From Tribonema minus (Eukaryota; Sar; Xanthophyceae; Tribonematales; Tribonemataceae): 64,000 bases of DNA. The stretch spans positions 496,001-560,000 of the forward strand of contig JAFCMP010000323.1 of the NCBI GenBank assembly GCA_017506865.1, in the 5' to 3' direction. The notes under the pieces were generated by a model. The model did not search any database. It was not told the origin of the DNA and saw nothing but the letters and a program-made list of their open reading frames with translations. Numbering within the stretch: the stretch's first letter is position 1; each line of letters begins with the position of its first letter. Below are positions 21,114 to 33,955 of this stretch, piece after piece. The position numbers were made by a program, and so were the translations under genes.

Positions 21114-23105
21114 CAGGTCCAGCTTGCAGGTATATGAAACTTTGATCAGGTTTGTTTTCAGGTGAGTTTTTGGTCCAGAGAAAGTTCTTGCGGAAACTTA
21201 GATTTTTCCAATTTTCCACCAAAGAAGACCGTTCCATACCCGCCGACGCAAATGACACAGGGCTGTCATTCATGTTTGATCAGCATGTGATATATGCGGT
21301 AGCGCTGCTACATCACCTAGTGTGCGCGGCGCAGTGGCTTGGCGCCGGCAGTGCACGCGCGGCACGGCGACGGCGGCAGCGCCGCGGCGGCATATGTATG
21401 TACGGCTTCAGCGCGGCACACACGCGGCGTGCGGCGGCGACAGCGCCAGCACAATGACGGCGCAGTGCGTTGCGACGGCGCAGGACAACGTGCAACAGCG
21501 AGGCGGCACTGCCGCTGGCGGCGGCGCACTGCTGGCGGCGGTGCGTGCACAGACGGTGAGAGCTAGCTGAGCGCGCGGGCGGCGCGGCCCGGGTGTGCAG
21601 CTGAGCTTCAAGTCGGGGAAAGCGCGTTACAGGCACAGTGTTTTCTGAGAGGTTTTTCTGAGCATTGTCACACTGTTTGGCACTGCTTGCACCAGTTGCT
21701 GTCTGGAGGTAGCTGTAGCAGCCAGGCTGCTGCAACTTGAAGGGACATTGCTGTTCTTTTGCGTTGGTTGCAAACACCATCAATGATTGCTCAGTGAGAG
21801 CTTCACCCGGCTCATCTTGGTTTTCAGACTGGGGATCCAGCCATTTGGTCATGCAAAAATGCCTGAGGGAGGGTGACAGAAGTAAGGAGCTTACACCTGC
21901 CAAGTGGGCTTCAAGGTCAAGTTGGCCCCCCTCAGCGTATGTAAAAAGTTTGATGCAGCGCCCTGCCCTTAGAGCGCATCATGAGGTACCTACACACACG
22001 AAGACTACAAGCTTCGATATCAATCATCTGGGCTTTTTTGTGCCCTGAGCGAGAACCATGGTAAAGAAAAGGACACACAGAGACTATCAGGGAGCGAGAA
22101 TGCGCGCAGCTGCACTGGCAGTTCTTGCTTGCCTGCTGGGGCATGGAGCAGTGCCTCCACACCTTTGCATACTACTTCATAATAATATATGTCAAGCAGC
22201 CAGCAACAGACTTGTGGTGGGTACTTCGCGTGCACATGTCAACAAAGCGTCACGGTTTCAAGTTGTGACATATGTGTCACGGATCCCTAAAGGTGTCCGG
22301 CAGGCTTCAAGTTGGCTCACCGCCAGGTACGTTGGATTGCTGCACGTGCAGTCGCCAGTGTCATTTGGACGCGTTCACAAGTTGTCGTTTCATTGTATTG
22401 CCTCGTACATGCCATATGTGTACTGCCAGCGCATTCATCTCATCTCTTGTGAGAGTCTCTATACACAAGAATGCACACAAGTGTCTGCCTGCTATCATGC
22501 TGAGGCTGCGCACCCAAGACATATGAAAGCACATGATTGCATATTCAGAGCATGCGTGCACGCACTGCAGCCGATTTGATACCAGCACGCAGACATGTGT
22601 CATACCAGTGCAAGACAGACAGCAAGCACGTGGTCAAGTTGCAAGAGAAGACGCAAAGTATGTGCGTATGCGTGAACTACTTGAAGTTTCATTTGCAAAT
22701 ACTGCCAGTCCATACCATGAAGATTGTTGTGCGGGTGCTGCGAAAGACTCACAGTGACAAAAACTCAACCGCCGCACCTTGACTGAGCGTATTATGCTCA
22801 TCTGATCATCTATGATGTACTACATGTAGCCTCTATGTAGGGGCTGCACTCAGAGGCTCTGCTTGAGCTGAATTGCAGAACGCTCGCTGGCCGCCCCCTA
22901 CATGCTGTTCGGCAAAGACCGCGTTCAGTCTGCATCTGCAGAACTGCGGTGTTGCTCTTATTTTGCCGATGAGGCACGTGGGGCAAGCTCGTGTGTGTAG
23001 CACAGAGCATCGTGTATACATACTTCTATATGCCTCCTTACCCGCCTGTTGCCGTGGCGCGTGTGGACGAGCTGCGTAGCCAGAATGCTGCCAGAGAAGG
23101 TGCGT
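21114..23105. other. Spacer between the two related genes
   Basis: About 2 kb. 21.3-21.6 kb is GC-rich (GCGGCGGCA) and open in several frames by composition. The dispersed repeat at 22009-22056 lies here. No exon series recognised. Confidence 0.45.
22009..22056 (+). repeat. Dispersed 48-bp repeat, copy 2
   Basis: Reverse-complement match of 5641-5688; the TCATCTGGGCTTTTTTGTGC core is shared with a few substitutions. Confidence 0.5.
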
Positions 23106-23850
23106 TTATCGCGGGGCTAAGGGAGGTAGCTCAAGCCTGTCGAGTTCGTGAGCCGTGAACCTTGTTGCTACACTCCTCTCCAACAGGCTGCGCAGGTCGA
23201 CACGGGTGCCGTCACCAGAGAGGCGGCGAAACGAGTGTTGCCGCCGCAGCGGTGGGATGGGTGGCAGTCGACACTCCTCTTGTGCTGCGTAAAGTGCCTC
23301 CAGCGGAAGCAGGCCTCTTATGACCAGGAGCCGTGGGGACGCCTCTAAGGCATGCAGAAGAAGTGCGACTTGCGTCGATGGCAGGTCGATGCCGCATCGC
23401 AACAGCAGCTGACGAACTGGGCCAGGTGAATCCTTGTCCTTCACTGCTTTGCTAAGAGCGTCTATAGCATCCGCTTCTGCGGGGGCCGTCAGCGAGGCAG
23501 CGTCGTCTAATGAACATGTCATCGGAGTAACGACCGGCTTCGCTGTACCTTCTTAGCGTGTGCCTCCATCTGCTGCGTCAACTCGTGACCTGACACCAGT
23601 CCGAGCCTCACCAGCCGCTTGACGGGCAGCCCGAGAAGAGAGAAGATGATAGCAAACTCCTTGGGGCTTATGGCCAGCCTGTGCTCCTGTTTATGTAGGA
23701 CAGCCGCGGCCTTGGCGTACAGAGCGCTGCCTACCGAGGACCTCGATAGCGCACCTGATGCGGTGTTTCTAGCGTTGTGCCTACCGAGGACGTCGATATC
23801 GCACCCGATGCATGCGGTGTTTCTAGCATTGCTACCATCGCGTTGCTGGT
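23106..23850 (-). pseudogene. Second copy of the 245-aa protein gene, frame broken
   Basis: Two adjacent minus frames together match the intact gene at 20376-21113. Part 1 (about 23750-23535) reads LYAKAAAVLHKQEHRLAISPKEFA...LLGLPVKRLVRLGLVSGHE and then hits a stop; part 2 (23522-23106) resumes with VRQLLLRCGIDLPSTQVALLLHALEASPRLLVIRGLL...ECRLPPIPPLRRQHSFRRLSGDGT and ends at its own stop. A 40-base intron was tried (AAG|GTACAG to TTAG) but gives the wrong phase, so a frameshift is the simplest reading. Part 2 has stayed well conserved, so a shorter protein from Met 23522 is possible. Confidence 0.6.
23740..23845. repeat. Tandem duplication of about 55 bp
   Basis: CTACCGAGGACxTCGATAxCGCACCxGATGC...GCGGTGTTTCTAGC occurs twice in tandem (about 23730-23776 and 23780-23828), at the 5' edge of the broken gene. 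Confidence 0.8.
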
Positions 23851-23879
23851 ACGGTAATCACGGGCCCTTGTGTGTTTGA

Positions 23880-26800
23880 GAGAGCCTGTGTGAGGTCTTG
23901 TGAGCTAGGGTAAAAAAAAGCCAGCAACTTGAAGTTGTGGCGGTTGGGAAAATTCTCCTTTTTTCCGCGGGATTTGAGCGATTTTTCCACCCACAAGCGT
24001 TGCTTGACCGGTGGCCATTCTCGGACTAGAACTGCATTTGATATATCTCACGCTGCCGAAAAACGTGTCCTGTAGATAGGTGCAGACAAACGAATGCGTC
24101 ATGTACATGGTGCCCATTTTGTGCTTGGTCTTTGATCACTTTAGTTGCAGGCATGGTGCGAATCAATTTCTCAGGTCCAAGGTACGTATGGACTTGTATT
24201 TATAAAGTCCAAGGTACTCTTAAAGCCTTGCACATGCAGGAAGCAACAAGATTCAAATTACCTTGTCAGCAAATAATGATAACCCACGCTCACGTTAGCC
24301 AGTGCCAGTGGGCTGATTGCAACAGCTCCTGCAATCTAGTGCATGTAAGGTGACTTTTGGCAGCCAGCTAGCCCCGCTTAACTGTTGGCAGAAAGTACAC
24401 TACAAGGTTTATCATGGATCACAGCATACGATGAAATCACGCAGATGGCAATGAGGGCTGTGACGGTTGTGGCAGCTGCCATGGTGGACATGCCATGGGT
24501 GCTACAATTGACAAACCATGTACCCGGCCTCCCTTGGGCCTTTATAAATACTTTTATATGTAATAAGTCGATACGTACATCTCAGGATCGCTGGCACGCC
24601 TTGAATTTATGCTTGGTAATTATCATGCATGCCTGCACAAGCAGCAGGTGAGAGTATGTTCTGTATTGCAATTCAATGTAGCTGTGGCTATTCAAGTCCT
24701 GTAGACGTATTCACGTTACAAACGCATTTGCAGCCGCAATCAACAGGTGCCTGTCCTGAGGTGACGTATTTGGGTCGAAGGTAATGGCTGGCACTTCATG
24801 GGGGTTGCTTACCATCTGACGTGCTCGCTGGTACATGAGTTGGACTAGCTCACACACAATTCGTGTTGGGTATAGGCTTCAACACTATCAAGCATAGGCT
24901 GCTCGTGCAGCAAGGGCTGCTCGTGCAGCAAGGGCTGTATCCTTAGAGAGTTCAGCGCAGCCACCCAGCAATGCACGTAGACTCTGTGTCCCTCTTCAGG
25001 TTTCAGAGCGAGAAGCGGCACGTCTTCGGGATAATCCATAGCAGCTTCGCCCCCTCCAAAATACTCTGGAGCCTGCCGCAGCTCACACAATCATGGGAAG
25101 GTTTGCAATGCCTTGTCAGGATTACATCATCACATTGAAAGCGCAACAATGAAACGACAGTATCGCACATAAGGTGTGTACCAGCCTGGTCTGAGACCAT
25201 GGTGCAGGTATACTCGAGAATTCTGTGCCGGCTATACATACAAGTCCATGACGTACAACTACAGATGCAACAGGTATTATCGGTAGTGCAGCCATCACAC
25301 CACGTAAGCAGGTTCATCAACAATGGAGTCGCCAGTAGGTGCGCAGTAGCATCATCTATGTTGGGTCATCGGCATGGCGACATGGAATGTCATGGAAAGT
25401 CCTCGATATTGCAACATTGTTTAAAACCCTGCCAGTGAGTTCACACATTGGTCCGAGTGACTGCTCGCAACCTGCAGTAAGAGGTAAGCCCGGGCAATTC
25501 TGTGTTCCGGTCTTCTCTTGCCGTTTTCATTGGCACCGTGACTGTATGTGGTTGTACGGTAGCATGCAAATGCCTGACCATGGTGGCTTCCCTTTTGAAT
25601 CTACGCGTCTCAGATACGCCGTTTTCAATTCAACAGCACTTGTAAGCCCTCAATCAGCTTGCAGTCACGGCAGGACCATATTGAATACCAATGGCCTACC
25701 GGGTTTGCAAAAAGGATTCTTCAACATTAATGGTGCTCTCAACTAAAGCAGAAGGTTGAGGCATGATACTTGCCAGTGTCTGCGTTGTACCAAATTGCCC
25801 GTGACCGCTTGTGCACTCAGCCAAGCAGAACTTGAGCATGGTACTTGCCTGTCCCTGCATTGTACATCCGTGTCTCGCAACCGCCGCTCTTGGACTTCAT
25901 TCTGTAGGCGTGCAGGCCAGCCAGCAAGCGCTCTCAGCCACCACAGTCTCTGCGTTGAGTTAACCTGGCGCACGAACGGATGTCCAGCAAAGCAGGGGAC
26001 AGGCGCGCTGAGACGAAGCGCGGAGCCCTGCACATAGAAAAACTTTCGCCTGCAGCTCACCCTGTGCATCCTCTATTGTTGAGACTGCGCGCTCATGGCC
26101 CAGCGCTCGGCTCGTTACCACATCATGACCAGATCGCGAGATCCAATTACCTTCAGCCGCTGCTATCAGGCCTCGCAGGCATGTTCGAGTTGCGACGGCT
26201 GTTGACTCTGCTGATGAGGCACAATCGACGCAAGTCCTACAAAGTAAACACATCATGCCCGTCACGACGCTCGCCCGGCTTCTTGAGCCTGCTGCTGTCA
26301 TTAGTTCCCCAGCCTTCGAGCACCGCGCACCATGCATCTGGCACGTTTGCTGTGACAACGCCAACGAGATTCCTGCCTACCTCGACGTTGATGGACGCGC
26401 CCGCCAGACCTGCCCTCCCTCACAGCTGTGGCTCGGCGGCGTCCGTGTTCTTCCTTTGCACAGCAGCGGCAAGTCACAGGCGCCGGTAGGATTTGAGGTT
26501 TGAGGTGCGCAAACCTGGTCCAACGGATGAGTTTGTCCACGCACACGCAGTACATATATATTACTGAGGGTGCAGAGTCTGTATGCACCGGTGCTCACTG
26601 TCGGATCTTTGCAGCAGATGGCTGCAATGGGTTCCTTACAAAAGTCATGAATGAGTACACTGGAAGTGTTGCCCGCGACAGACATGTGTGCTGCAGCCTG
26701 AGAGCAGTCCAGTGACTGCTGAGGAGTTTTGCAGCAGCTGTGGATGCCAGTAGCGGTAGTGATAGAATAGTGGTAGCAGTAGCAGTAGTGATCGCTGCAG

Positions 26801-29440
26801 CCTGTGTTGGGTGGGAAGAGCATGCAATCACTATTGTGCACCCTGCATGCACTGGGAGCAGTCGCTTATGGTATGGTGTCTATACTGCATATCCTCTACA
26901 CACTCCAGATCCTAAAGGGTTTCTGTCCCTAGCGAAACTCGATGAAAAAAGTACATTGTGCTGTCATTCTGCACAGACCCTCTGAGCGGTGCTATGCGCG
27001 AGACCGGCGGGGAAAGCGTACGTGTTGAATACAACTTCGTGCAGAATAGCCCCAGGGTCTCCGCCCCTTATAAGAGTTAACTTCTGGCAGCCGTAACCGC
27101 CGGGCTGAGCAGGTTTACAGTATGGACGGCCCCACACCTACAATGCGTGGCAGCACCTACCGCCGCGACCCCGAGCCGACTACACTACTTAGTGCCAGTG
27201 TGCACTGCACAATGCGCGCACTAGGATTGCCAGGCAAAACCGTGCCAGCTGCATACGTGCCTTGGGTGGTGCTGCGTGCAATTCATATCCACGATTTGAG
27301 AATACCAGAGAAAAGCGCCAGCGATGGATGATTATGACAAACACCGCTGACGCATGAGCACATACTTTACACATGCAGTGGCGCCGTGCAAAGCGGCCCT
27401 CGTCGGCGGCATCCTACTACAGAGCGGCCTGCTTCAGTATGCAGAAAGCTGGTGTTGCGACCGCTACCAGCACCTGTGCAAACCCCTGCCAATACGTATA
27501 CGTACATGGCCTTTAGCGAATACAGAGTTCGCTCACCAGAGGCTGCACAGGGCAGGACGCACACGGTGGTGGCCGCGGGGGGCAGTGGAGTTCGAAAAGC
27601 GTCCAACTGCAGAGCTGACTCGCGCAAGGCGCCGGAGAGCCATGCAGACGCAGCGCCGCAGTCTGGCTGCAGCGGCAGCACTGCGGCAGCGCCGGGACCC
27701 TCGGGGCCCGGAATGCGTTCCCAACTGCGGAGCCTCGTGTGCAGCGTGTTGCAATGATGCCGACGCCGCGCTGCAGGCAGGCGGCAAGCACGCAGAGCGC
27801 GGAGCACTGAGCGCGGAGCGGGTTTGCAAGCCAGCGACATGGGGAGCGCGGACGCAGCGCAGGCACAATCATTATGTCAAAGCTCAACGGCAGCAGCAGC
27901 GCTTGCGCAGCGCGCGTAGGCAGCGACAACGGCACACGCGGCGCGCGTGAGGCGCACGTGGTGCGCGTCGAGTGCAGCAGCGCCACATTGGTGCACGGAA
28001 GCGCGTACGAGGCATGCACGGGCTCGGAGCGCTGCAGCGGCGCCAGCAGCATACACGAGGCTCATGCGGAGTGTGATGGTGCCAGCGCTGCGCTGCCGCC
28101 CAGCAGCACGCCCGAGGTGCGGGCAGAACGTTGCGAGAGCGCTGTCTAAGCACAAGCGGTGGCAGCGACGTGTGCGCGGGCACTGGCAGAGAGGGACGCG
28201 TGCACAGCAGCATTTTCTCGCTGAACTCTGCCACGTACCATCTGCAGCTGACCTCGTTCTGCAACTCAGCAGCAGCAGCAGCAGCAGCGGTTGTTTGCCC
28301 GAGCGCACCACCGTCGGCGTCAGCAGCCTGAGGTTCATGGCCTCCGCCGCAGCAGCTGCTACAGCAGTGCTCAGTGGTGCAACCCCTGCGTAACAGTCGG
28401 CAACGCTGTGGTGACAGCGCTCGTCACCGTTGTAACTGTCAAGACTGCCGCCACAGCGGGACCAAACAGCAGTACAGCATGCGCAGCGGCGCAGCGGCGC
28501 TGCCGCCGCTGCCACGCACTGCCTCCCACCCCCTTAGCGTATCACAAATTGCCCGAGATCAAAGTTGCAAGCCGTACGCTTTTGTCTGCCATGTGTATTG
28601 CCACCATGTGCTGTCATTGACTTCAAACAGAACGCTGCACACTGCACGCGGTTTGCCATCTTGACAGAACGTGCTCACCTTTTGGTGTTTAGGAGATAGT
28701 CGCAACAACTTCAAAGTCGTGGAGCGTATGTTCGCGCACAGAAGGGCAACTTTGACTTTCGTGCAGTGTAGCTAGTCCTCAGGTATGTGAAGGAATATGC
28801 AGATTGTTATCTCCAACAGGCGTGTTTGCCACATCATTCATGGTAGGAAACGCAAATGAGAAAGCATAGAGTTCATACAATGAAGGGTACTGCCAGCCCT
28901 TGCAGGCTTTGTACACACAACAATGCAGTGCACTGCCCTCATTCAAACGCACAGGCACCACCAGTTCAAGCGCTGCCAGAAGCCGCAACACAGACACAAC
29001 AACACTACACAACAACATTACAGGGCCTATGCACACCACCAACTAGTAGTAGGTACTGCACGTGATTAGATTTGATTATCCCCATATGCTCATGTTCTGA
29101 GTGCACAACCAATCAACGCTGCGCAAGATTCTGTGTTGACGACGCATGCAAATACATTGCATATGCCATTGGGTCCAGCCATGGAAGCCACCCATGCGAG
29201 ATAAATTTCACTTGCTCTAGCGATCAGACTGTAGCCATAGCGTCGGCAAAGCATGCAAGCATCAGTCAAGCAGGCACAAAGCAATGTGCAGCCAAGGTAA
29301 GCAGCCGCAGCCTTGATCGTATGTCAAAAGCACATCATGTATTTACTCAAACAAACAATGACGAAAGATACATTGCGCTTGCGGCCTGACAGCAACGCTC
29401 TATGCAGTGCCGCAAGGCCTCCTGCCGCTCTACCTCCTCC
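23880..29440. other. Poorly resolved region, possible minus-strand exons
   Basis: No complete gene assembled. Minus frames with protein-like composition: about 25090-24930 (ELRQAPEYFGGGEA... LLALKPEEGHRVYVHCWVAA), about 26290-25960 (NWISRSGHDVVTSRALGHER), and about 25960-25860 (LWWLRALAGWPARLQNEVQE) ending at a GC-type donor CAG|GCAAGT. That donor end recurs at 25761-25795, downstream, like the exon copies elsewhere. 24899-24935 holds an 18-bp tandem repeat (CTGCTCGTGCAGCAAGGG). 27.5-28.5 kb is CAGCG-rich. Confidence 0.3.
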
Positions 29441-30550
29441 CAAACTCATACGTGAACACGGCCAGAATGCCGAAGTGCGCCTGGACCTCCTTATTGTATC
29501 ATAAGCACACGCACGTATCTACATGTCCTGCTGTAGCGGATGACTTCATCTCTGAGCACGGGGCGGTCCGTGGCGCTGTGATTGCCGCAGCCTGGATCAC
29601 CACCACTAGGCCTGTCCCCTCCAGGATGAAGTCGACGACGGTGTCGAATACAAGCTGCGGGAGGTGCAAAGAAACAATGATAGCGGTCAGTGCTGCGATC
29701 GCGGTGAGAGAGCTAGCGGTAGTATGATGCAGTGCATAGATGAGCATGCCATGGGCAACATTGCACGGGAAGAGTGCACGTGTATAGGAACTGCTGTCAC
29801 ACAATACCATGAGGTGAGTGCACTCGGTGAGCACAAAAACCTGGCGACCGTTGGCGATTTGAAAGGCGAAATGCACAATTCTCTCCAGCGAACTTTCAAG
29901 CTATCATGCCATATGGTACACAGGCCCTTCAGCCCGAATGTACACAGCCCGATCACCTCTGCAACTCGCCGTGATCATGCCAGTCATCAGGGAGTGCAGG
30001 TCGAGCAGGTGCAGCGCCTGGTCGAGGCTGGTGATCTCTGCGGTGAGCTGGTGGCTGAGCCGCGCGCAGAGCTCCGGCCGGTTGTTCATGGCCATGAGCA
30101 CCTGGTGGGCGGCCAAAGTGCGCTGCTCAGCAACAGCAGCCGCAGCTGTCTTCATCCGCTGCAGGGACGCAGGCGTGGGGTACATCCGATGCAGATATGC
30201 GGCTTCATCCAGCTCGTACTGCGCCATCTGCACAGCTATTGACCCCATGAACTTTGCCCACACCTTCTTCGCATGCTCATGGCGATCCTGGGCCACCTGG
30301 GCGTTGACCCTGCTGGCAGCAATCCACTGAGGCATGCCCGCGATCTCCCGAGCAGCAACCTGCAGCGTGACCTTCGGGGCAGCCGTTTGTGGATCGGGCT
30401 GCTCACCATGCTGCTGTCCATTGGCAACGGGAGGTGCTGCGGGCTGCTGGTGCAGCGACGGCGGCAATGGATAGTGCAGTATGGCGGCGCCTGGCATGAG
30501 CCCCTGAAAGGCGCCCCTGCGGCCATCGGTCCATACTGGCTCGGGGTCGG

Positions 30551-30618
<68 letters not shown>

Positions 30619-30932
30619 TGCTGCTGCGGTAGCTGAGGCTGTTGAGCTGCTGGCGGTTGCTGCTGCTGCCGCTGCCGTCGTGCCGCTGCGCGTCGAGCCC
30701 TCTGCGCCGCCCGCCCACTGAGACCGTAGCCGTGCGCCTGCTGTTGCGGTACAGGGATATTATCGACAGCACCTGCATGAGCTGCTGCCGCCGCCACTGC
30801 CGGCTGTCGAGTCGCCCTGCGCTTCTTCTTGCCGCCGCCGCCTTCGCCGCTGGGAATGACATGCACAACATGCGGGGGCTCCGCTGGCACCACTACTGGC
30901 ACGGCTACGTTGTCGGGCGCTGCAGCCTGCAT
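29440..30932 (-). CDS. Polyglutamine protein of unknown function
   Basis: The main exon runs from ATG 30932 to about 29980 (the frame stays open to 29904). It has a basic KKKRR patch and AAQRARRAAARRQRQQQQ, then a run of about 24 glutamines encoded by (CAG)n at 30555-30618 (plus CTG). It ends in a non-repetitive helical region: AREIAGMPQWIAASRVNAQVAQDRHEHAKKVWAKF and MYPTPASLQRMKTAAAAVAEQ...LSHQLTAEITSLDQALHLLDL. Two further likely minus exons follow: about 29663-29560 after a CCTCCCGCAG acceptor (LVFDTVVDFILEGTGLVVVI) and about 29495-29440 (EVQAHFGILAVFTYEFGRR, then AG|GTAGAG). The joins are not proved. The basic, Q-rich start suggests a nuclear protein, but I do not recognise it. Confidence 0.5.
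30555..30618 (+). repeat. (CTG)n / (CAG)n microsatellite encoding polyQ
   Basis: About 21 uninterrupted CTG units on plus; read on minus they code for glutamine in the preceding gene. Confidence 0.95.
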
Positions 30933-31259
30933 GATTACAGGTGGTGCACTTGACGAAAACTGGCGCTTGGGGATTCTTGGCCTTTGTGATACGATGGGGC
31001 TGCCTGTAGTTCTGTAGTGCGCGTGTGCATTTCACAACAGATATGCGACCCCGCCCTAAAGCGTTCATCAGTTGATTCTGAGTTTGCCAACGACTGTGAC
31101 ACACTGTGACCCGCGTGACCCCCCGGCTGTGACCCATTTGACATTTTTTCGAGAGCGTGACTCTTTTCTAGCTGCATGAAAATACAAGTCGTGTGGAAAA
31201 AAAGAACCATATGCATAGAACCCCAGGTGGGCAGGCGGACGGGTGTGAATGTCTGTTTC

Positions 31260-33955
31260 TCCCCCAAGTAGATCTGACTGATCATGGCACATTCCCCCTG
31301 TGATAGGCTTAGATGCACTTCACTCTCACAGTGCCAAGCCTGGCACTGTTCTGACTTTGTACGTATACTTTTGGGTTCGTCCCGGAAGCAAACAGCAACC
31401 TCAACTCTTTTTTGGCTCTGTGCGTTGAGCTGGCGCTTGTTCCACACCTCGCAACGCTACACACAACTGAAGCATACGCAGCGCTGAAGCATTGCGCGCA
31501 CCATGCAGCCCTTGGCGCTGCTGAGGGCGTACCGGTGGGGCGTTCGTTGGCGGCAGGACGCTGCGGTCTCGTGGAAGCACCATCTACGCCCGCCTCACCG
31601 ACGGTAAGCGTTCGCCATACGACTCACTGCCTGTGTAGGTTTGGAGTAGCGGCTCCTCTTCACAGGTGCTTCTCCCTTCGGCTCGGCAATCTGGTGCTCC
31701 AGGCAGGGTCCCTTGCTGTGTTGAAGGCCGGCATACTGTGGACACTGCGGTGCAGCATCGCGTGTGTTCGGTTTTTTGACCCATGGGTATTCGTTGGGCG
31801 TCGCGCAGTGGGTGGTGCGAGCGCAGGCAACGTTTCTTCATTTGCACTGTGGCTAACGTGTTTGCAATGGCCGAGCTGCTCTGTTGTAGTGAGCTGCTTG
31901 TGTTCATTGCCCCGCTGCACGGGGTGAAGATTCCGCCGTACGCGTTACAATTGCATCGCTACACCGGCTTGAACGGAACCGCAGCAAGCTTGCTTCTCCC
32001 GGAGGCACCAGAGGTCGTCCGAATCGCAGAGGTGCCTTTGTCGTGGGGGTCGGGGGGGAGGGGGGGGGTTGCCTGTGTAGTGTGTTTTGTGTTCCTGTAG
32101 TAACACTGTTTAGCGCATCTACAGCTCATCACACTTGTTTGTGTTGTGCATCTGCACCGTCGATGCGTCAAACAATCAGCGATGACGTAATCCATTCAAG
32201 TGCCTTCACATGCTCTGCACTGACACTGCATTGCCTGTTACTGGTTTGTGCTCCTCCTTCTCTTGCCGCTGCATTGCACGCACCACGTCGTCCACATGGA
32301 GCGACCGCTATTCCTTGCTCATCAGGGTTCAATCGGCGTCAAGTGCACATCTCCAAGTCCTTTGGCTTGGTCACAGCGGCTGCAACAGCTTCTGTTCAAG
32401 CAGTCCGCAGCAGCAGCGGTCAAACAAGGTATGCAACAGCCAAGCTGCACTCTTATGCTACTTGCATTGCCACATTGCTAGCTTGCCTGTCTGAGCTCAG
32501 AAGAATTGTTTTGACCTGTTTCTCGTAAATGCAGCTCTTCTTTTGAATCATCAGTATGGTGCCTCAGGCAGGGTTGCTTGCTGTGGTGAAGGCAGGCACA
32601 GCGGTGCAGCATCGCACTGCGGTGTTCAGTTTCATGCAAGTATGGAAGAACACATCTGATCAAACTGTACGACCTTGTGTTTCAAGTCTTTGTTTGTTGT
32701 TTGAGTGGTCCGCGCTATACTTCCTTGCGTTCTACCCGGCCTACAAGCTGACACTTGCGTTTCTTTGTCTGTTGCTGTGGCTTGCAGCTCCGAGCTTCGA
32801 GACGAGCGACCTGCGTTTTTGCAAGTCATTAGGGCCTGAATGTGTTTATACACACACTTTATGGAGCGGCCAGTGCAGCGTCGGGCATCTCTACTTGGTG
32901 TTCTGCCTGATGCAGTCGTGAATATCACGCCTTCGCCTTGGGAGCCTGCAGCAGTATCCGTTGCTTATAAGTGCCATCAATGGGCGCTATTTTGACCACT
33001 AGCTTGAGGACCAACAGACTTCGTTGTGTGTGTTGTAGCATCTGCAAGTAGCCATTTTCCGTGCTCTGAAGGCTTTTTGAATGAATTGAGCTTTGAGCTT
33101 TTGTTCCAAGTCCGGGACACCCAGTGTCTGTGTTACATGTCTGTTTTTGATGAAATCTGCTCGCCTGCAAGTGTGCTGCCTGACATGCACATGCTTATTT
33201 GCTCTCTGTGGTGTGAAGCTTGCTGCGAGTGTTTGGATGCAATACGCAACATTGATACATCTGCTTGTATGGCAGAAGACAAACAAAACTGAGCAAGCAA
33301 TCATCTGTGGAGGCAAGGTCAGTTTTGGTGTGCCCTTGTTGCACATGAGAGCGCACAAAGGATGCGTCAAGCAAGATCAGATTTGCAATGCATTAATAAC
33401 TGGTACACACACTACAGTTACACTGTGAGGGCCGTGACAGGCGACAAGTCTTGCGGTGCAAAGAGCATTCTATGCAACTGGCAAATTTTGACGATTCAAC
33501 AGTGCATTTTGCATATGAGCACACTTCAACATGCAGACCACAGTGGCCTTCACATCCGTTGGCAGGCTTTAAGTCACTGCACACGAAGCACACAAAGCTC
33601 GACGATCTTTTGATTCGTTTTTCACACACCGGCAGTGCACAGAGCAGCCCACTACCTGGCTTATACAGCAGCAGCCGTTGCAGTTGCAATTACTCTACAT
33701 GCACGTTTTGCTCAAAGCAGCACACCAAGAGTGGCAGTGACAACATACAGATTACAACTCTCAAAACACTGCCAGCAGCAGTGCAGTCCTGTATACATGT
33801 GCATTACAGTCACGACGTGATGGCAACACCGCATGCGCCGTCTGGAGCTTGTTGCAGGTGTGCCTCGGAAGTGTGTTTGATCTGTGTGCTGAAACGTGAG
33901 GAGCACTGCAGCGTCGACGCACTCCTGATGCCGCTGAACTTCAAGACTTGAAGTT
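31260..33955 (+). other. Possible weak plus-strand gene
   Basis: A frame from ATG 32163 has a hydrophobic leader (LTLHCLLLVCAPPSLAAALHAP) and could splice at AG|GTATGC (32429/32430) to a segment at about 32553-32640 (MVPQAGLLAVVKAGTAVQHR). That segment has a diverged relative upstream at 31690-31765 (VLQAGSLAVLKAGILW). A G-rich run lies at 32044-32066. No domain was recognised and the coding potential is uncertain. It converges on the 3' end of CDC27. Confidence 0.25.
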
